A stretch of DNA of 52,533 nt from a virus. Under the pieces are notes generated by a model. That model did not search any database and was not told the origin of the DNA. It saw only the letters and a list, made by a program, of their open reading frames with translations. Made by a program: the position numbers and the translations under genes. This document shows, in pieces, positions 1-7,494 of this stretch. Position 1 is the stretch's first letter, and every line of letters begins with the position of its first letter. Where the stretch lies: positions 1 through 52,533 of IMG/VR virus record IMGVR_UViG_3300042879_004528. One strand, given 5' to 3'.

Positions 1-346
1 TTTCGCTAGGAGATCCACCGCTTGCAATTGTAAATCCTAAGAGATTTTCATTAGCAAGATTAGCGAGAACATAACTAAAATCTAAAGCAACAGTTGGATT
101 TGTTAGGATTACGCGATCAATTGCTGCCAATTGACCGAATTGATTTACGTCTGTACGATCTACTGTAAAGCTATAGTTAGCTGTTTGAATTCTTTGAAGT
201 TGTTTTACTAAGTTTGCATTGACTTCTGGACTATTTGAATTGCCACCAATTCCAGGTGTCCATGTGCCATAATGATATCCAGTTGCTGGGGCTGGGCCAG
301 CATACAAAGCTTCAGATTGATAAATTATACGATTTCTTGTTGCCAT
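1..346 (-). CDS. Tail-tube-like protein, 3' end cut by the window edge
   Basis: An open frame starts with ATG at 346 and runs off the left edge, giving about 115 residues. It begins MATRNRIIYQSEALY and contains NYSFTVDRTDVNQFGQL and LDFSYVLANLANENLLGF. The same layout is seen in the 31125-32336 protein (RNRIIYNVEGLF, NYSIQKNQLDAQGFGQ, FNFSY then NENRLNF), so the two are paralogs. A tail tube or tube-like major structural protein fits, because it directly follows neck genes in transcription order. The coding call is firm; the tube role is inferred from position and the beta-rich pattern. A GTGTAAT motif lies 24 nt upstream and a TGGAG ribosome site follows it. Confidence 0.75.
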   Translation of the reverse strand, partial: MATRNRIIYQSEALYAGPAPATGYHYGTWTPGIGGNSNSPEVNANLVKQLQRIQTANYSFTVDRTDVNQFGQLAAIDRVILTNPTVALDFSYVLANLANENLLGFTIASGGSPSE

Positions 347-370
347 ATTAAATATTCTCCATTTCTAGTG

Positions 371-377
371 ATTACAC
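371..377 (-). promoter_or_regulatory. GTGTAAT motif before the tail-tube-like gene
   Basis: Minus-strand GTGTAATC, 24 nt before the ATG at 346, preceded by an A/T-rich tract and followed by a TGGAG ribosome site. Confidence 0.5.
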
Positions 378-404
378 ATTAATTTTAATGTTTTTCTGTT
401 TTTT

Positions 405-1268
405 TTACTGCCTAGGATACCTATTTTGACTTAATTCAAAATCAATAAAAGCTGTGAAAAGATTAGGATTTAATTTATTATAACTATTACTAAGTCTACT
501 GTCAGTTTTAGATACGCTAACATTATCTATGTATAGGTAATCAAAATCTGCCTGTTTTCCTACAATTAATTCTTTGTAATTAAAGCACTCTCCTGTGCAG
601 CTTCCTAACATATTAAATGGCATTTGATTATCATATATTAGTGGCACAAATTCTCTAGCTGTATCTCTAAATATGCTAGTAACTGCGTCTAACTTGAATA
701 TATTATCTGATAATACGATAGCCCTAACATTAACATATGTTGTATCCATACCGCCAAAAGCAAATGGTTCATTCGCACCACCTTGATATTTCAAATATAT
801 AACAGGATAAGTCTCTGCGTTAGATGCAAGTCCAGTTGGATTTTGATATGTTTGAGGCTTTAATTGAAACTGTGTTTCAAAAAGCAAGTCTTCTTCGGTT
901 TCGCTAGTTAAATATAAATTAAAATCTTTGACCGCATAATTTCCACTTATAGAATTAGGGGCGCCACCAATAGGCTGACTGAAATACAATTGTCCTTGAG
1001 TCGCATTTATTCCACTTAGGAAAGTCTGACCAACTTGAGTAAATATTCCACTAATATATACTCCACTAATTATATTAGCTCCAGATATAGACTCATCAAT
1101 AACCATTTGTTTGAATGGTGCGCCATATGTATAATATCCATAATATCTTGTATCTATAGGCCAAAAATAACTACTATGATTAGTAAAAGCTTCTCCTTCT
1201 GTAAGAAGTTTATTATCAAACCAGAATAACATACTAGTCATTGCAATATTGTTAAATTGACTTTTCAT
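405..1268 (-). CDS. Structural protein of the neck or tail, possibly tail terminator region
   Basis: This 287-residue protein has no signal peptide or membrane segment and is rich in aromatic and beta-forming residues. Its ATG overlaps the stop of the preceding gene (1265-1849) by 4 nt, so the two are translationally coupled. It is the last gene of a unit that begins at 2798 and precedes the tail-tube-like gene. By analogy with adaptor-stopper-completion-terminator-tube gene orders it could be a tail terminator or a tube- or baseplate-associated protein, but 287 residues is long for a terminator. I do not recognise the family. An SCTGEC cysteine pair lies near residues 226-231. Confidence 0.7.
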   Translation of the reverse strand: MKSQFNNIAMTSMLFWFDNKLLTEGEAFTNHSSYFWPIDTRYYGYYTYGAPFKQMVIDESISGANIISGVYISGIFTQVGQTFLSGINATQGQLYFSQPIGGAPNSISGNYAVKDFNLYLTSETEEDLLFETQFQLKPQTYQNPTGLASNAETYPVIYLKYQGGANEPFAFGGMDTTYVNVRAIVLSDNIFKLDAVTSIFRDTAREFVPLIYDNQMPFNMLGSCTGECFNYKELIVGKQADFDYLYIDNVSVSKTDSRLSNSYNKLNPNLFTAFIDFELSQNRYPRQ

Positions 1269-1849
1269 TGTTTAAAGCTTTCTATAAAATTCCTGTATAA
1301 AATACTAAAATATTTTGTTGGTTTATATGATGCTCTTCTAATTTTATTTTTACTTTGAATAGCTTTACCAGAGCGGCTTGTAGCAAATAATAAACCATAG
1401 AGATAATTACTAAATCCAGATATACCCTTTTCTATACCTTTCAACCAACTATTACCAGCTTCAAATGGCATGGGTGTATAAGATCTCAATTCTTCAATAG
1501 ATGGTGTGTCTACTTGGAAATTAAACACTGCGCCTTTCCTTTTACTTTTTCGTAATTTTGTGTTTTTTTCTATTGTTTGAATTAAATCTTCAATAGGTTT
1601 ATCTCCTGCATCAAATCCAATGAATGTATAAAGATTTCCTTCTCCATTTAAAGTATTTGAAATATTTGCAGAATCCGGACCTCCAGCGATCTCTTTAGAT
1701 ATTGGATGTTCTACAATCTCAGATAGATATTCATCTTTTTTTTCTTCTAAGATCTGGTTAGCAACAAGTATTGCTTCTTTCTCTAAAGATTTTAGTTCAG
1801 CTTTTGCTATCTCATTTTTAAGAATTGATGGATTAATTTTACCAGCCAT
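1265..1849 (-). CDS. Putative tail completion / head-tail joining protein
   Basis: A 194-residue protein with a helical, charged first 45 residues (many Lys and Glu) and a basic C-terminal third (SKNKIRRASYKPTK). Size, position between a 145-residue neck protein and a tail protein, and overlaps at both ends (1 nt upstream, 4 nt downstream) match HK97 gp10-like tail-completion proteins. The assignment comes mainly from gene order; no diagnostic motif is visible. Confidence 0.65.
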   Translation of the reverse strand: MAGKINPSILKNEIAKAELKSLEKEAILVANQILEEKKDEYLSEIVEHPISKEIAGGPDSANISNTLNGEGNLYTFIGFDAGDKPIEDLIQTIEKNTKLRKSKRKGAVFNFQVDTPSIEELRSYTPMPFEAGNSWLKGIEKGISGFSNYLYGLLFATSRSGKAIQSKNKIRRASYKPTKYFSILYRNFIESFKQ

Positions 1850-2286
1850 TATTTCGTCTCCTGCAAGTAATATTGATAATAAGTATTGTTTAAATATTTT
1901 CTTACTCCTGCCGTTGTAATCTTATTAAAAGTTTTACCATCAAATTGAATGTTCAAAGTTGTACCATTGTCTATATAATTCTTTGCGTCTTCTTTAACAA
2001 TTAATGTAACAATACCTTCCGCTATACTTACTCTTAAGTCAGCCAATAGATCTTCGCTTTGTTTTTTATTATATGATATTCTTCCCCTAAATGTAGCTTG
2101 GACAGGAATGTATTCGTAGGATTCTGGAGTTGACTGTAAATCGTAACCAAACAATGGGGTAGTCGCTGGAGTTATAAGAACTTTTAGAGGTTCTTTATTA
2201 ACAGTAAATTCTCTCGCAAAGTAATTAAAAAAATTTTCAAATTCTTGCGAAAATCCTGCCGCTACGCTTGGGTCTATAAAACTCAT
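1849..2286 (-). CDS. Putative head-tail connector (stopper-like) protein
   Basis: A 145-residue protein with a helical N-terminus followed by a beta-rich body (VQATFRGRISY, EGIVTLIVKED, GTTLNIQFDGKTF). This fits the small beta-barrel stopper proteins that close the portal channel. It lies 2 nt after the adaptor-like gene and overlaps the next gene by one base. The role is inferred from fold pattern and order. Confidence 0.65.
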   Translation of the reverse strand: MSFIDPSVAAGFSQEFENFFNYFAREFTVNKEPLKVLITPATTPLFGYDLQSTPESYEYIPVQATFRGRISYNKKQSEDLLADLRVSIAEGIVTLIVKEDAKNYIDNGTTLNIQFDGKTFNKITTAGVRKYLNNTYYQYYLQETK

Positions 2287-2288
2287 TT

Positions 2289-2798
2289 TTAGTCTGCATT
2301 ATATATTGTACGAATATAATATAATGCATCTCTTTCAAAATCATAACTTCCTGGAATCGTATCGTCTCCCGCAACTTGAACTGGACTACTAGCATTTAAT
2401 GCATATTTTGTTGCTAAATCTTTTAATTCTTTATATTCTTGTTGGCGAATTTGATAGAAATTCTTTAAAATTTCATTTTTATTAAGTTTTTGTACGCTAC
2501 CAAAATCATCTTTGATAGATGTATAATCATTAATAGCCAAACTTCCTGTACTTTTTATCTTTAGATCAAAGAAATAAATAGAATACATTTTCTTGAATAT
2601 ATATTTTTGTATATCTGTAAGATTTGGCGTAATTTCTAGAGTAACACTATCAATTGTAAATTCAGTATTTATCATATTGCCTAAACCACCTATATTTCTT
2701 CTTACCCATGCAGCTATGGCGGCTATGCTAAAATCACTTGGTTCGCCCATTTCTTCATATATTTCTTGGGCAATAGATGTAACGGTATTGATAATCAT
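2289..2798 (-). CDS. Putative head-tail adaptor protein
   Basis: A 169-residue, mostly alpha-helical protein. The N-terminus (IAQEIYEEMGEPSDFSIAAI) and the middle (DIQKYIFKKMYSIYFF) resemble gp6/gp15-type adaptors that ring the portal base. It is the first gene of a four-gene neck operon (2798 to 405). The start codon is only 7 nt from a GTGTAAT motif, with TAAGG between them. No catalytic motif is seen. Confidence 0.65.
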   Translation of the reverse strand: MIINTVTSIAQEIYEEMGEPSDFSIAAIAAWVRRNIGGLGNMINTEFTIDSVTLEITPNLTDIQKYIFKKMYSIYFFDLKIKSTGSLAINDYTSIKDDFGSVQKLNKNEILKNFYQIRQQEYKELKDLATKYALNASSPVQVAGDDTIPGSYDFERDALYYIRTIYNAD

Positions 2799-2805
2799 AC
2801 CTTAA

Positions 2806-2812
2806 ATTACAC
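2806..2812 (-). promoter_or_regulatory. GTGTAAT motif before the neck operon
   Basis: Minus-strand GTGTAATT, 7 nt before the ATG at 2798. TAAGG in the gap may act as ribosome site. The preceding gene ends at 2830, so this marks a new unit. Confidence 0.55.
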
Positions 2813-2829
2813 CCTAAATTATTAGAAAA

Positions 2830-3696
2830 TTAAAGTAAATATGATAGTATTTCTTCTTTATTGAAGGACTCAAGTAGATTATAATTACATTGATGTGGAA
2901 GACCCACGAATTCTTTCTCCATAACAATTCCATCTATATTATGAGTAAATATCTTTGAAGAATCTTTGGCTTGTATATTTTTATGGATATTATAGCCTAA
3001 TTTATCTGGGGATGTTCCAATCCAGCAAACTACAGATGGCAACATTAAAGCTGCCGAAGCGTGTTGAGCGAATGAGTCAATTAATAATCTTTTACTACTT
3101 AAAGCTAAAACACAAAATAAGTCTCTAAAATTTAAAGTAATCTTTTCTGCGCCATCATAAGATGGTTGATCTTGACGACCGATATGGTATATATGATATT
3201 TATCTTTTAAGGATTGCACGAGGTCTCTAACTAAAAATTCTGGTAAATCTCTAGCCCAATTGTAGTTACTACCTTCTGGGCCACCATCAGTTTGTAATAC
3301 TAAAATAGGTTTATTTTTATTATATTTTTTCGCAGTATTAAGAACTTCTGCATAATTTAAAAATAGTTTTGGATTCTCTCCAGTGTATTTTAACCCAAAC
3401 ATGTTGCACCACGCTTCTATTAAATGTTTGTCCTCGACAACATATTCATTGCTTTGATATACTTCATTACCTAAAAATATAGTGTCTTTATTTTTTATAA
3501 AATCTTCGTAAAAATATTGCACCGAATTTGATCTGTACACTCTATGAACACATGGATTATTGATAAAAACCTCTGGATAGGGACAAATTACTATTAATTT
3601 TCTATCTGGATAATTTTTGCTTATATTCTCCGCTACAGCAGTCCCAGCAATATGTTTGCCTATACCTCCTTGAAGAAAAAATACTACATTTTTCAT
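2830..3696 (-). CDS. GT9-like (heptosyltransferase-type) glycosyltransferase
   Basis: A 288-residue protein with the GT-B layout of ADP-heptose:LPS heptosyltransferases. An N-terminal beta strand and glycine loop (VVFFLQGGIGKH, residues 4-14) are followed by NYPDRKLIVICPYP. A second Rossmann half starts with the NWARDLPEFL segment and YHIYHIGRQDQ, then LIDSFAQHASAALMLPSVVCWIGTSP, which matches the family's acceptor/donor-loop region. It would transfer a sugar from a nucleotide donor in the cytoplasm. It is the third gene of a modification cluster with an FkbM methyltransferase and a DxD glycosyltransferase, sitting between fibre and neck genes. The sugar and acceptor are unknown. Confidence 0.75.
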   Translation of the reverse strand: MKNVVFFLQGGIGKHIAGTAVAENISKNYPDRKLIVICPYPEVFINNPCVHRVYRSNSVQYFYEDFIKNKDTIFLGNEVYQSNEYVVEDKHLIEAWCNMFGLKYTGENPKLFLNYAEVLNTAKKYNKNKPILVLQTDGGPEGSNYNWARDLPEFLVRDLVQSLKDKYHIYHIGRQDQPSYDGAEKITLNFRDLFCVLALSSKRLLIDSFAQHASAALMLPSVVCWIGTSPDKLGYNIHKNIQAKDSSKIFTHNIDGIVMEKEFVGLPHQCNYNLLESFNKEEILSYLL

Positions 3697-3713
3697 TTAT
3701 ATTTATTATAATG

Positions 3714-4451
3714 TTAGAAATCTTTTATATCTAGATTATATTTTAAATCTTGTAAGAATATTTGATCTAATAAATTTGGATAACAAAGCAATCTAGGTAA
3801 ACTATCTTTATTAATCATAAAAGTATCATGACCACAATATAATTCTACATAATTAGTTCTTAGCAATATATCTCTTACCATATTAAGCTTTTCATTTCTT
3901 TGATATGATTCAAATTGGATTTTATCAACACTAATAGCTCTATTTCCATTTAATATAGAAAGCATTATGTCATAATCTTGACCTTCTGTATCAATTTTTA
4001 AATATTCTATAGCTTGTATGTTATATAACTCTAATATATTAGACATTGTCATGGTTTTTACGATTTCTTTCTTTAAAAGATGACAAAGATTTTTTTCAGA
4101 TAAATGCTTCCATAGTTTATCATTAACCTTATATAAACTAGCACAACCTAAAATCCAAGAGTATAAATTATATTGAATCGCATCATCAATAGAAACATAA
4201 AAAATATCAGCTTCACTATTATGATTTGATATAGCGCAATTTAATTTATTTACTGTAGTTGGAGCATTCAGATTATCAAGATATTCTTTAACTGGCTCTA
4301 TTGAGAATCCATATAGACCATCTGGGACTCTATCTGCAATAGAAGTCATAAATATAAAATCGTGATTATATTCTCTAGTTAGTTTTTGGTATTTTTCTCC
4401 AGTACCTATGCAAGTGCCAATTTCTAAAAAATCTAAGTAGTTTATATTCAT
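3714..4451 (-). CDS. FkbM-family SAM-dependent methyltransferase
   Basis: A 245-residue protein. A SAM-binding start (FLEIGTCIGTG, residues 8-18), a second-strand acidic residue (FSIEPVKEY, 49-57) and the FkbM hallmark LKIDTEGQDYDIM (151-163) are visible. FkbM enzymes O-methylate sugars or small molecules, often capping surface glycans. The start overlaps the end of the upstream glycosyltransferase gene by 4 nt (ATGA), and the GT9-like gene follows 17 nt later, so one transcript probably makes all three. Methylation of a phage-added sugar is the simplest reading. Confidence 0.85.
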   Translation of the reverse strand: MNINYLDFLEIGTCIGTGEKYQKLTREYNHDFIFMTSIADRVPDGLYGFSIEPVKEYLDNLNAPTTVNKLNCAISNHNSEADIFYVSIDDAIQYNLYSWILGCASLYKVNDKLWKHLSEKNLCHLLKKEIVKTMTMSNILELYNIQAIEYLKIDTEGQDYDIMLSILNGNRAISVDKIQFESYQRNEKLNMVRDILLRTNYVELYCGHDTFMINKDSLPRLLCYPNLLDQIFLQDLKYNLDIKDF

Positions 4452-5314
4452 TTTAAATCTAAAGTTAAGAATTTGCGATATTCAATTGGGAATTCTATAG
4501 AGAATCTTTCTTGTATATTTTTAATATATCTTGGATTATTTTTGTCTTCTATAAGATGTACATATCCTTGTATAGTAAGCTCGCCCTTTTCCTCTCTCGC
4601 AATTTGCTCTTTTGATAATAGATAATTGGTATTATAATTATTGTAAAAATTTATAAAACAATTTAAATAATATTGCTCATAGAGTAATGGGTATGTTATA
4701 TATGTGACTTTTATAATATTCTCTAATTTATTTTTTAATTTAAATAAAAAATCGTCATCTAAATTTATAAAATGTTTATAACAATTATCATGAAACGCTT
4801 TAGCTAGACTTGGATCTTTGAAGTACATAATGCCACAATTTACTGCGCTTTTTAAATTATTATCCCATTCTATTGGTTTATTTGGGCAAAAATTATCATA
4901 ATGATTAACCAAATCAGAATATGTTCTTTGGTAATATGTTGTTTCTAGATTTTGAAAAGCAAAATCACCAGAAAATAATTCTTGTGGTAATCTTCTAAAT
5001 ATGAAAATATCACCATCCAAATGAACAAATGGTTCGTCTTGTAAAGTCAATGAATATATTTTAGGATATGCCCAAAAAAGATAAGAATCAAGATGATCAA
5101 ATATATTTAATGTATTTTTAATTTTTATCCTGTCAGATTCAAAATGTTTAAATATATTATAGCCATAATTATCTGTATTCATCTCGACCTTCTCAAACCA
5201 TTTACTAGCCCATAACATAGAATAAATAAACATAAGAGCAAAATTTCTTTCACTCTTACATCTAGAGATGTTTTCTCTTAAAGGTTTTGACCAAAAACTA
5301 TATAAAGCTTTCAA
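4448..5314 (-). CDS. DxD glycosyltransferase-like protein (paralog 1 of 4)
   Basis: A 288-residue protein opening LKALYSFWSKP, matching the MKPYLSFW / MNVYMSFW start of three paralogs in this window. HLDGDIFIF at residues 98-106 looks like a metal- and nucleotide-sugar-binding DxD strand, and a late QGYVHLIEDK (paralogs: YTHLMTGK, YTHLLKTK) supplies a conserved His. The family resembles a domain I know as DUF6734, a GT-A-like group, but I am not certain of that name. The start codon is TTG (5314-5312) with no clear ribosome site. It is chosen because it gives the family N-terminus. A strong hairpin lies 13 nt upstream and a group I intron-like RNA sits before that. Confidence 0.75.
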   Translation of the reverse strand: MKALYSFWSKPLRENISRCKSERNFALMFIYSMLWASKWFEKVEMNTDNYGYNIFKHFESDRIKIKNTLNIFDHLDSYLFWAYPKIYSLTLQDEPFVHLDGDIFIFRRLPQELFSGDFAFQNLETTYYQRTYSDLVNHYDNFCPNKPIEWDNNLKSAVNCGIMYFKDPSLAKAFHDNCYKHFINLDDDFLFKLKNKLENIIKVTYITYPLLYEQYYLNCFINFYNNYNTNYLLSKEQIAREEKGELTIQGYVHLIEDKNNPRYIKNIQERFSIEFPIEYRKFLTLDLK

Positions 5315-5327
5315 TGTAATATATTAT

Positions 5328-5348
5328 ATAAGATATTATATATCTTAT
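5328..5348 (-). other. Perfect inverted repeat in the glycosyltransferase leader
   Basis: ATAAGATAT, a 3-nt loop, then ATATCTTAT form a perfect 9-bp stem 13 nt upstream of the TTG start at 5314. There is no T-run after it in the minus direction, so it is not a standard terminator. It could hide or expose the start region, or protect the 5' end of a spliced or processed RNA. Confidence 0.5.
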
Positions 5349-5369
5349 CTAAAAATCAAGATATTTAAG

Positions 5370-5600
5370 TTGTTACCTACGCGGCACAGGCCACCAACTT
5401 ATCCTTTAATTTCTTAAAAGGTTGGACTATATCTTTAGCTTTTCAGCTATTGGGCGCTCTTGCTGGTTATTAAGAGAAACCATTTTCTCTCCAGTAGTCT
5501 CTACACCTTCCAAAGAATGGTCTTTGGCTTGGCTCGGTATTATCATCAGCATTATCTGTTAAGACTTCACCGAATTCACCCAAACACAGGCAATTTAAAT
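5370..5600 (-). ncRNA. Group I intron-like ribozyme core (IA-like), ORF-less
   Basis: On the minus strand the four conserved group I blocks occur in order with matching helices. P4 pairs TCGGT (5569-5573) with ACCGA (5534-5538). P6 is CCAAAG/CTTTGG (5510-5527). P7 pairs GACTA in GTAGAGACTA (5495-5499) with TAGTC in AAGATATAGTCC (5425-5429). P3 pairs TTGGGT (5578-5583) with GCCCAA (5450-5455). P8 is TAGCT-GAAA-AGCTA (5436-5449). P9 is CCAAC/GTTGG (5394-5425). Two extra hairpins between P7 and P3, CTGG/CCAG and AGAGAAA/TTTCTCT (5463-5494), are the P7.1/P7.2 signature of subgroup IA, common in phages. No homing endonuclease ORF is inside. The 5' and 3' splice sites, and so the exact ends, could not be fixed. 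Both flanking genes look intact. Confidence 0.85.
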
Positions 5601-5602
5601 AT

Positions 5603-5609
5603 ATTACAC
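5603..5609 (-). promoter_or_regulatory. GTGTAAT motif upstream of the intron-like RNA
   Basis: Minus-strand GTGTAATA between the stop of the 5624-6253 gene and the ribozyme core (P3 begins at 5583). If the motif is a promoter, the intron-like RNA lies in the 5' leader of the glycosyltransferase/FkbM/GT9 operon. Confidence 0.5.
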
Positions 5610-5623
5610 AAATTTAAATCTTA

Positions 5624-6253
5624 TTATCTTCTAGTTGGATTATAATCTGCTCCAGGAGCCGTACTTAAATATATCATATCATTAATATAATTTGTACTTT
5701 CTATGGATATTGTTCCTGCTCTGTAAATAAAACCTTTTTCTCCATTTGCATAAATGTAACCTATAATATCTGGCAGCCAATTATCTATATTTTTTCTTCT
5801 ACCATCTAAAAATCCACGCCATCTAACATCTAAAAATACTACTTGATTATCATATAAATTTCTAGATCTATAAATAGTTTGCAAAATAGATTGTTGTCCT
5901 ACTATATTTAATTGTTGCCTAGATATATCGGGATCTATATTTGTATAACGTTGATTGCTATTTAATTGTTGAATTGTAAAATTAGAAATTGACCATCCAT
6001 AAAGCGAAAGATATCTATTAACTTCTACAGCTTGAGCTCTTTGACATCCTAAAAGATTAAAACTATTAGAAGTCCGATCATATCTATATATATGCCTAAG
6101 AATAAAAAATCTGCGTGTAGAAGGTGGGCTTAGAGAAAACTCCATTTCATTATCAGATTCAATTCCTCCAAGAGAATTAAGACTTCCACTATTTATCCTT
6201 TGTCTAATTCCACTTCTAACTACTACTCCAGCATTTGATGAACAACTAATCAT
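5624..6253 (-). CDS. Appendage protein of unknown function
   Basis: A 209-residue protein beginning MISCSSNAGVVV with an ATGA overlap onto the upstream gene at 6250. The middle is Gln/Asn- and Arg-rich (ISNFTIQQLNSNQRYTN, RWRGFLDGRRKN), and the end, YINDMIYLSTAPGADYNPTRR, reads as a normal C-terminus. No domain is recognised. Its pairing with the small fibre protein at 6250-6669 and its place at the end of a receptor-binding-type cluster suggest a tail or head fibre component. The group I intron-like RNA begins just after its stop. Confidence 0.65.
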   Translation of the reverse strand: MISCSSNAGVVVRSGIRQRINSGSLNSLGGIESDNEMEFSLSPPSTRRFFILRHIYRYDRTSNSFNLLGCQRAQAVEVNRYLSLYGWSISNFTIQQLNSNQRYTNIDPDISRQQLNIVGQQSILQTIYRSRNLYDNQVVFLDVRWRGFLDGRRKNIDNWLPDIIGYIYANGEKGFIYRAGTISIESTNYINDMIYLSTAPGADYNPTRR

Positions 6254-6669
6254 GGCGCTGTATTTCCATACATTATATATCTGTTATCTCCTGTGTGAAG
6301 AAGTGAAACTGTAGCATAGATCCCTGCGGTTTTGTACTGATCGCCGAACTCCCTAATTACAACTCCTATTCCTGAGCCAGTTACTAATATTTGTCCATTT
6401 CCACCTTGTATAATTGTCGTATTAAATCCCGTAACATTACCACTTACAACTGTCGCGACAATTTGGGTTGAGGAATTTGCTAATATAATTCTACCATTAT
6501 CATTTCCAGATATAAGAAAATTAGTATTTTCGTTTATTAATTGAGCAGAATATGCAAATAAATTATTATTATTTAATCCTAAAGGTCCTGTCATATTATC
6601 ACCAGCAGTATTGACGTATCTTAAATCTGCGTCTGTTTGATTAATGAAGATTGGATTATTTAGTTGCAT
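6250..6669 (-). CDS. Small fibre protein with an LRY repeat motif
   Basis: A 139-residue protein. TDADLRYVNTAGDNMTGPL near the N-terminus is the short repeat typical of long phage fibres and matches the LDxRY motif in other proteins of this window. The rest is Gly/Thr/Asn-rich with alternating hydrophobics (IILANSSTQIVATVVSG), as in triple beta-strand fibre shafts. It begins a new unit 8 nt after a GTGTAAT motif and is coupled to the 5624-6253 gene. Confidence 0.7.
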   Translation of the reverse strand: MQLNNPIFINQTDADLRYVNTAGDNMTGPLGLNNNNLFAYSAQLINENTNFLISGNDNGRIILANSSTQIVATVVSGNVTGFNTTIIQGGNGQILVTGSGIGVVIREFGDQYKTAGIYATVSLLHTGDNRYIMYGNTAP

Positions 6670-6677
6670 ATATAGAA

Positions 6678-6684
6678 ATTACAC
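6678..6684 (-). promoter_or_regulatory. GTGTAAT motif before the small fibre gene
   Basis: Minus-strand GTGTAATT, 8 nt before the ATG at 6669, with no Shine-Dalgarno sequence in the gap (TTCTATAT). Confidence 0.55.
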
Positions 6685-6686
6685 CT

Positions 6687-7493
6687 TTAAAACTCTAAAC
6701 TTCCTTGTTGAGCTACCGTTGATCTTAAAAGATTTTTAACCGCAAGCATCTCTGCTTGAGAGAGCAATTTATTGAACCAAAAACAACAAGACTGAATTCC
6801 ATCTGAACCCGTGCTTCCGAATGCGCCAGCTGATCTAGGCCTAAATATTCCAGAGCCTTTATTATCTATACCAAGAGTAGCAGCGCTGTCTATTACTCTA
6901 TCTTCGCTCATAACTCTAGCTGTAGAAATACTATTGTCATATCCCCAAGCTAAAATTCTAAAAATTCCAGTATCTCCAGTAGTAGATAAACTCGTGCTAA
7001 CTAAATTATCTGTTACATTTCTTATGGCGTACTGTGTTCCAGAATTGCCTTTATAAAAATCTAAAGCTTCTGTTGGTGCTCCATTTCTTGCGAATTCAGA
7101 ATATACTCTTGTAAGGCCTGATTCTAAAGATTTATAATCCATAATTAATGTAAATTCAGTATTGGAAATGAAAGAGGAAGAAGTTTGTGAATATCTTAAA
7201 TTTCCAGATGGATAGACTAGTCCTTTAGTTGTCCAATCTGGGCTTCCAACTAGAGTAGCATTAAAATTACCTTTTAAAGAATATAATATGCTACCTCTCC
7301 CAGCGTTATGTACATTTCTACAAAGCCAACCTTCGCCAAGAAATTCCCAAACTTTTAGTTTTTTTAGTCCAATTACAAACTGATTTATATCGCGAAGACT
7401 TTGAACGGATAAACTTTGAAAGCCAGCTGCAACTATTCTAGCGTTATATGCAATAACGTCAGCATCCATTCCATATGTTCTATTAGTTATCAT
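6687..7493 (-). CDS. LamG/concanavalin-like appendage protein (tandem paralog 5)
   Basis: A 268-residue protein, last of five tandem paralogs. The first 60 residues keep the shared plan: (D)xDxxxYxxRIxxxG, then a short helix ending FVIGLKKLKVW, then EGWLCRNVHNAGRGSILYSLKG. The rest is a jelly-roll pattern of the LamG type (FTLIMDYKSLESG, TGIFRILAWGYDN) ending SCCFWFNKLLSQAEMLAVKNLL, typical of LamG domains on phage fibres. It probably binds a surface glycan or serves as a variable tip domain. It has diverged most: there is no coupling overlap (1-nt gap to 7495). Confidence 0.75.
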   Translation of the reverse strand: MITNRTYGMDADVIAYNARIVAAGFQSLSVQSLRDINQFVIGLKKLKVWEFLGEGWLCRNVHNAGRGSILYSLKGNFNATLVGSPDWTTKGLVYPSGNLRYSQTSSSFISNTEFTLIMDYKSLESGLTRVYSEFARNGAPTEALDFYKGNSGTQYAIRNVTDNLVSTSLSTTGDTGIFRILAWGYDNSISTARVMSEDRVIDSAATLGIDNKGSGIFRPRSAGAFGSTGSDGIQSCCFWFNKLLSQAEMLAVKNLLRSTVAQQGSLEF

Positions 7494-7494
7494 A

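Noticed and set aside
5624-6253. The upstream appendage gene as 5' exon of the group I intron
   Set aside because: It ends in a normal stop with a natural C-terminus, no good U-G pair P1 could be built at its end, and the DNA after the intron (5315-5370) does not look coding. The idea is not fully excluded for a 3'-terminal insertion.
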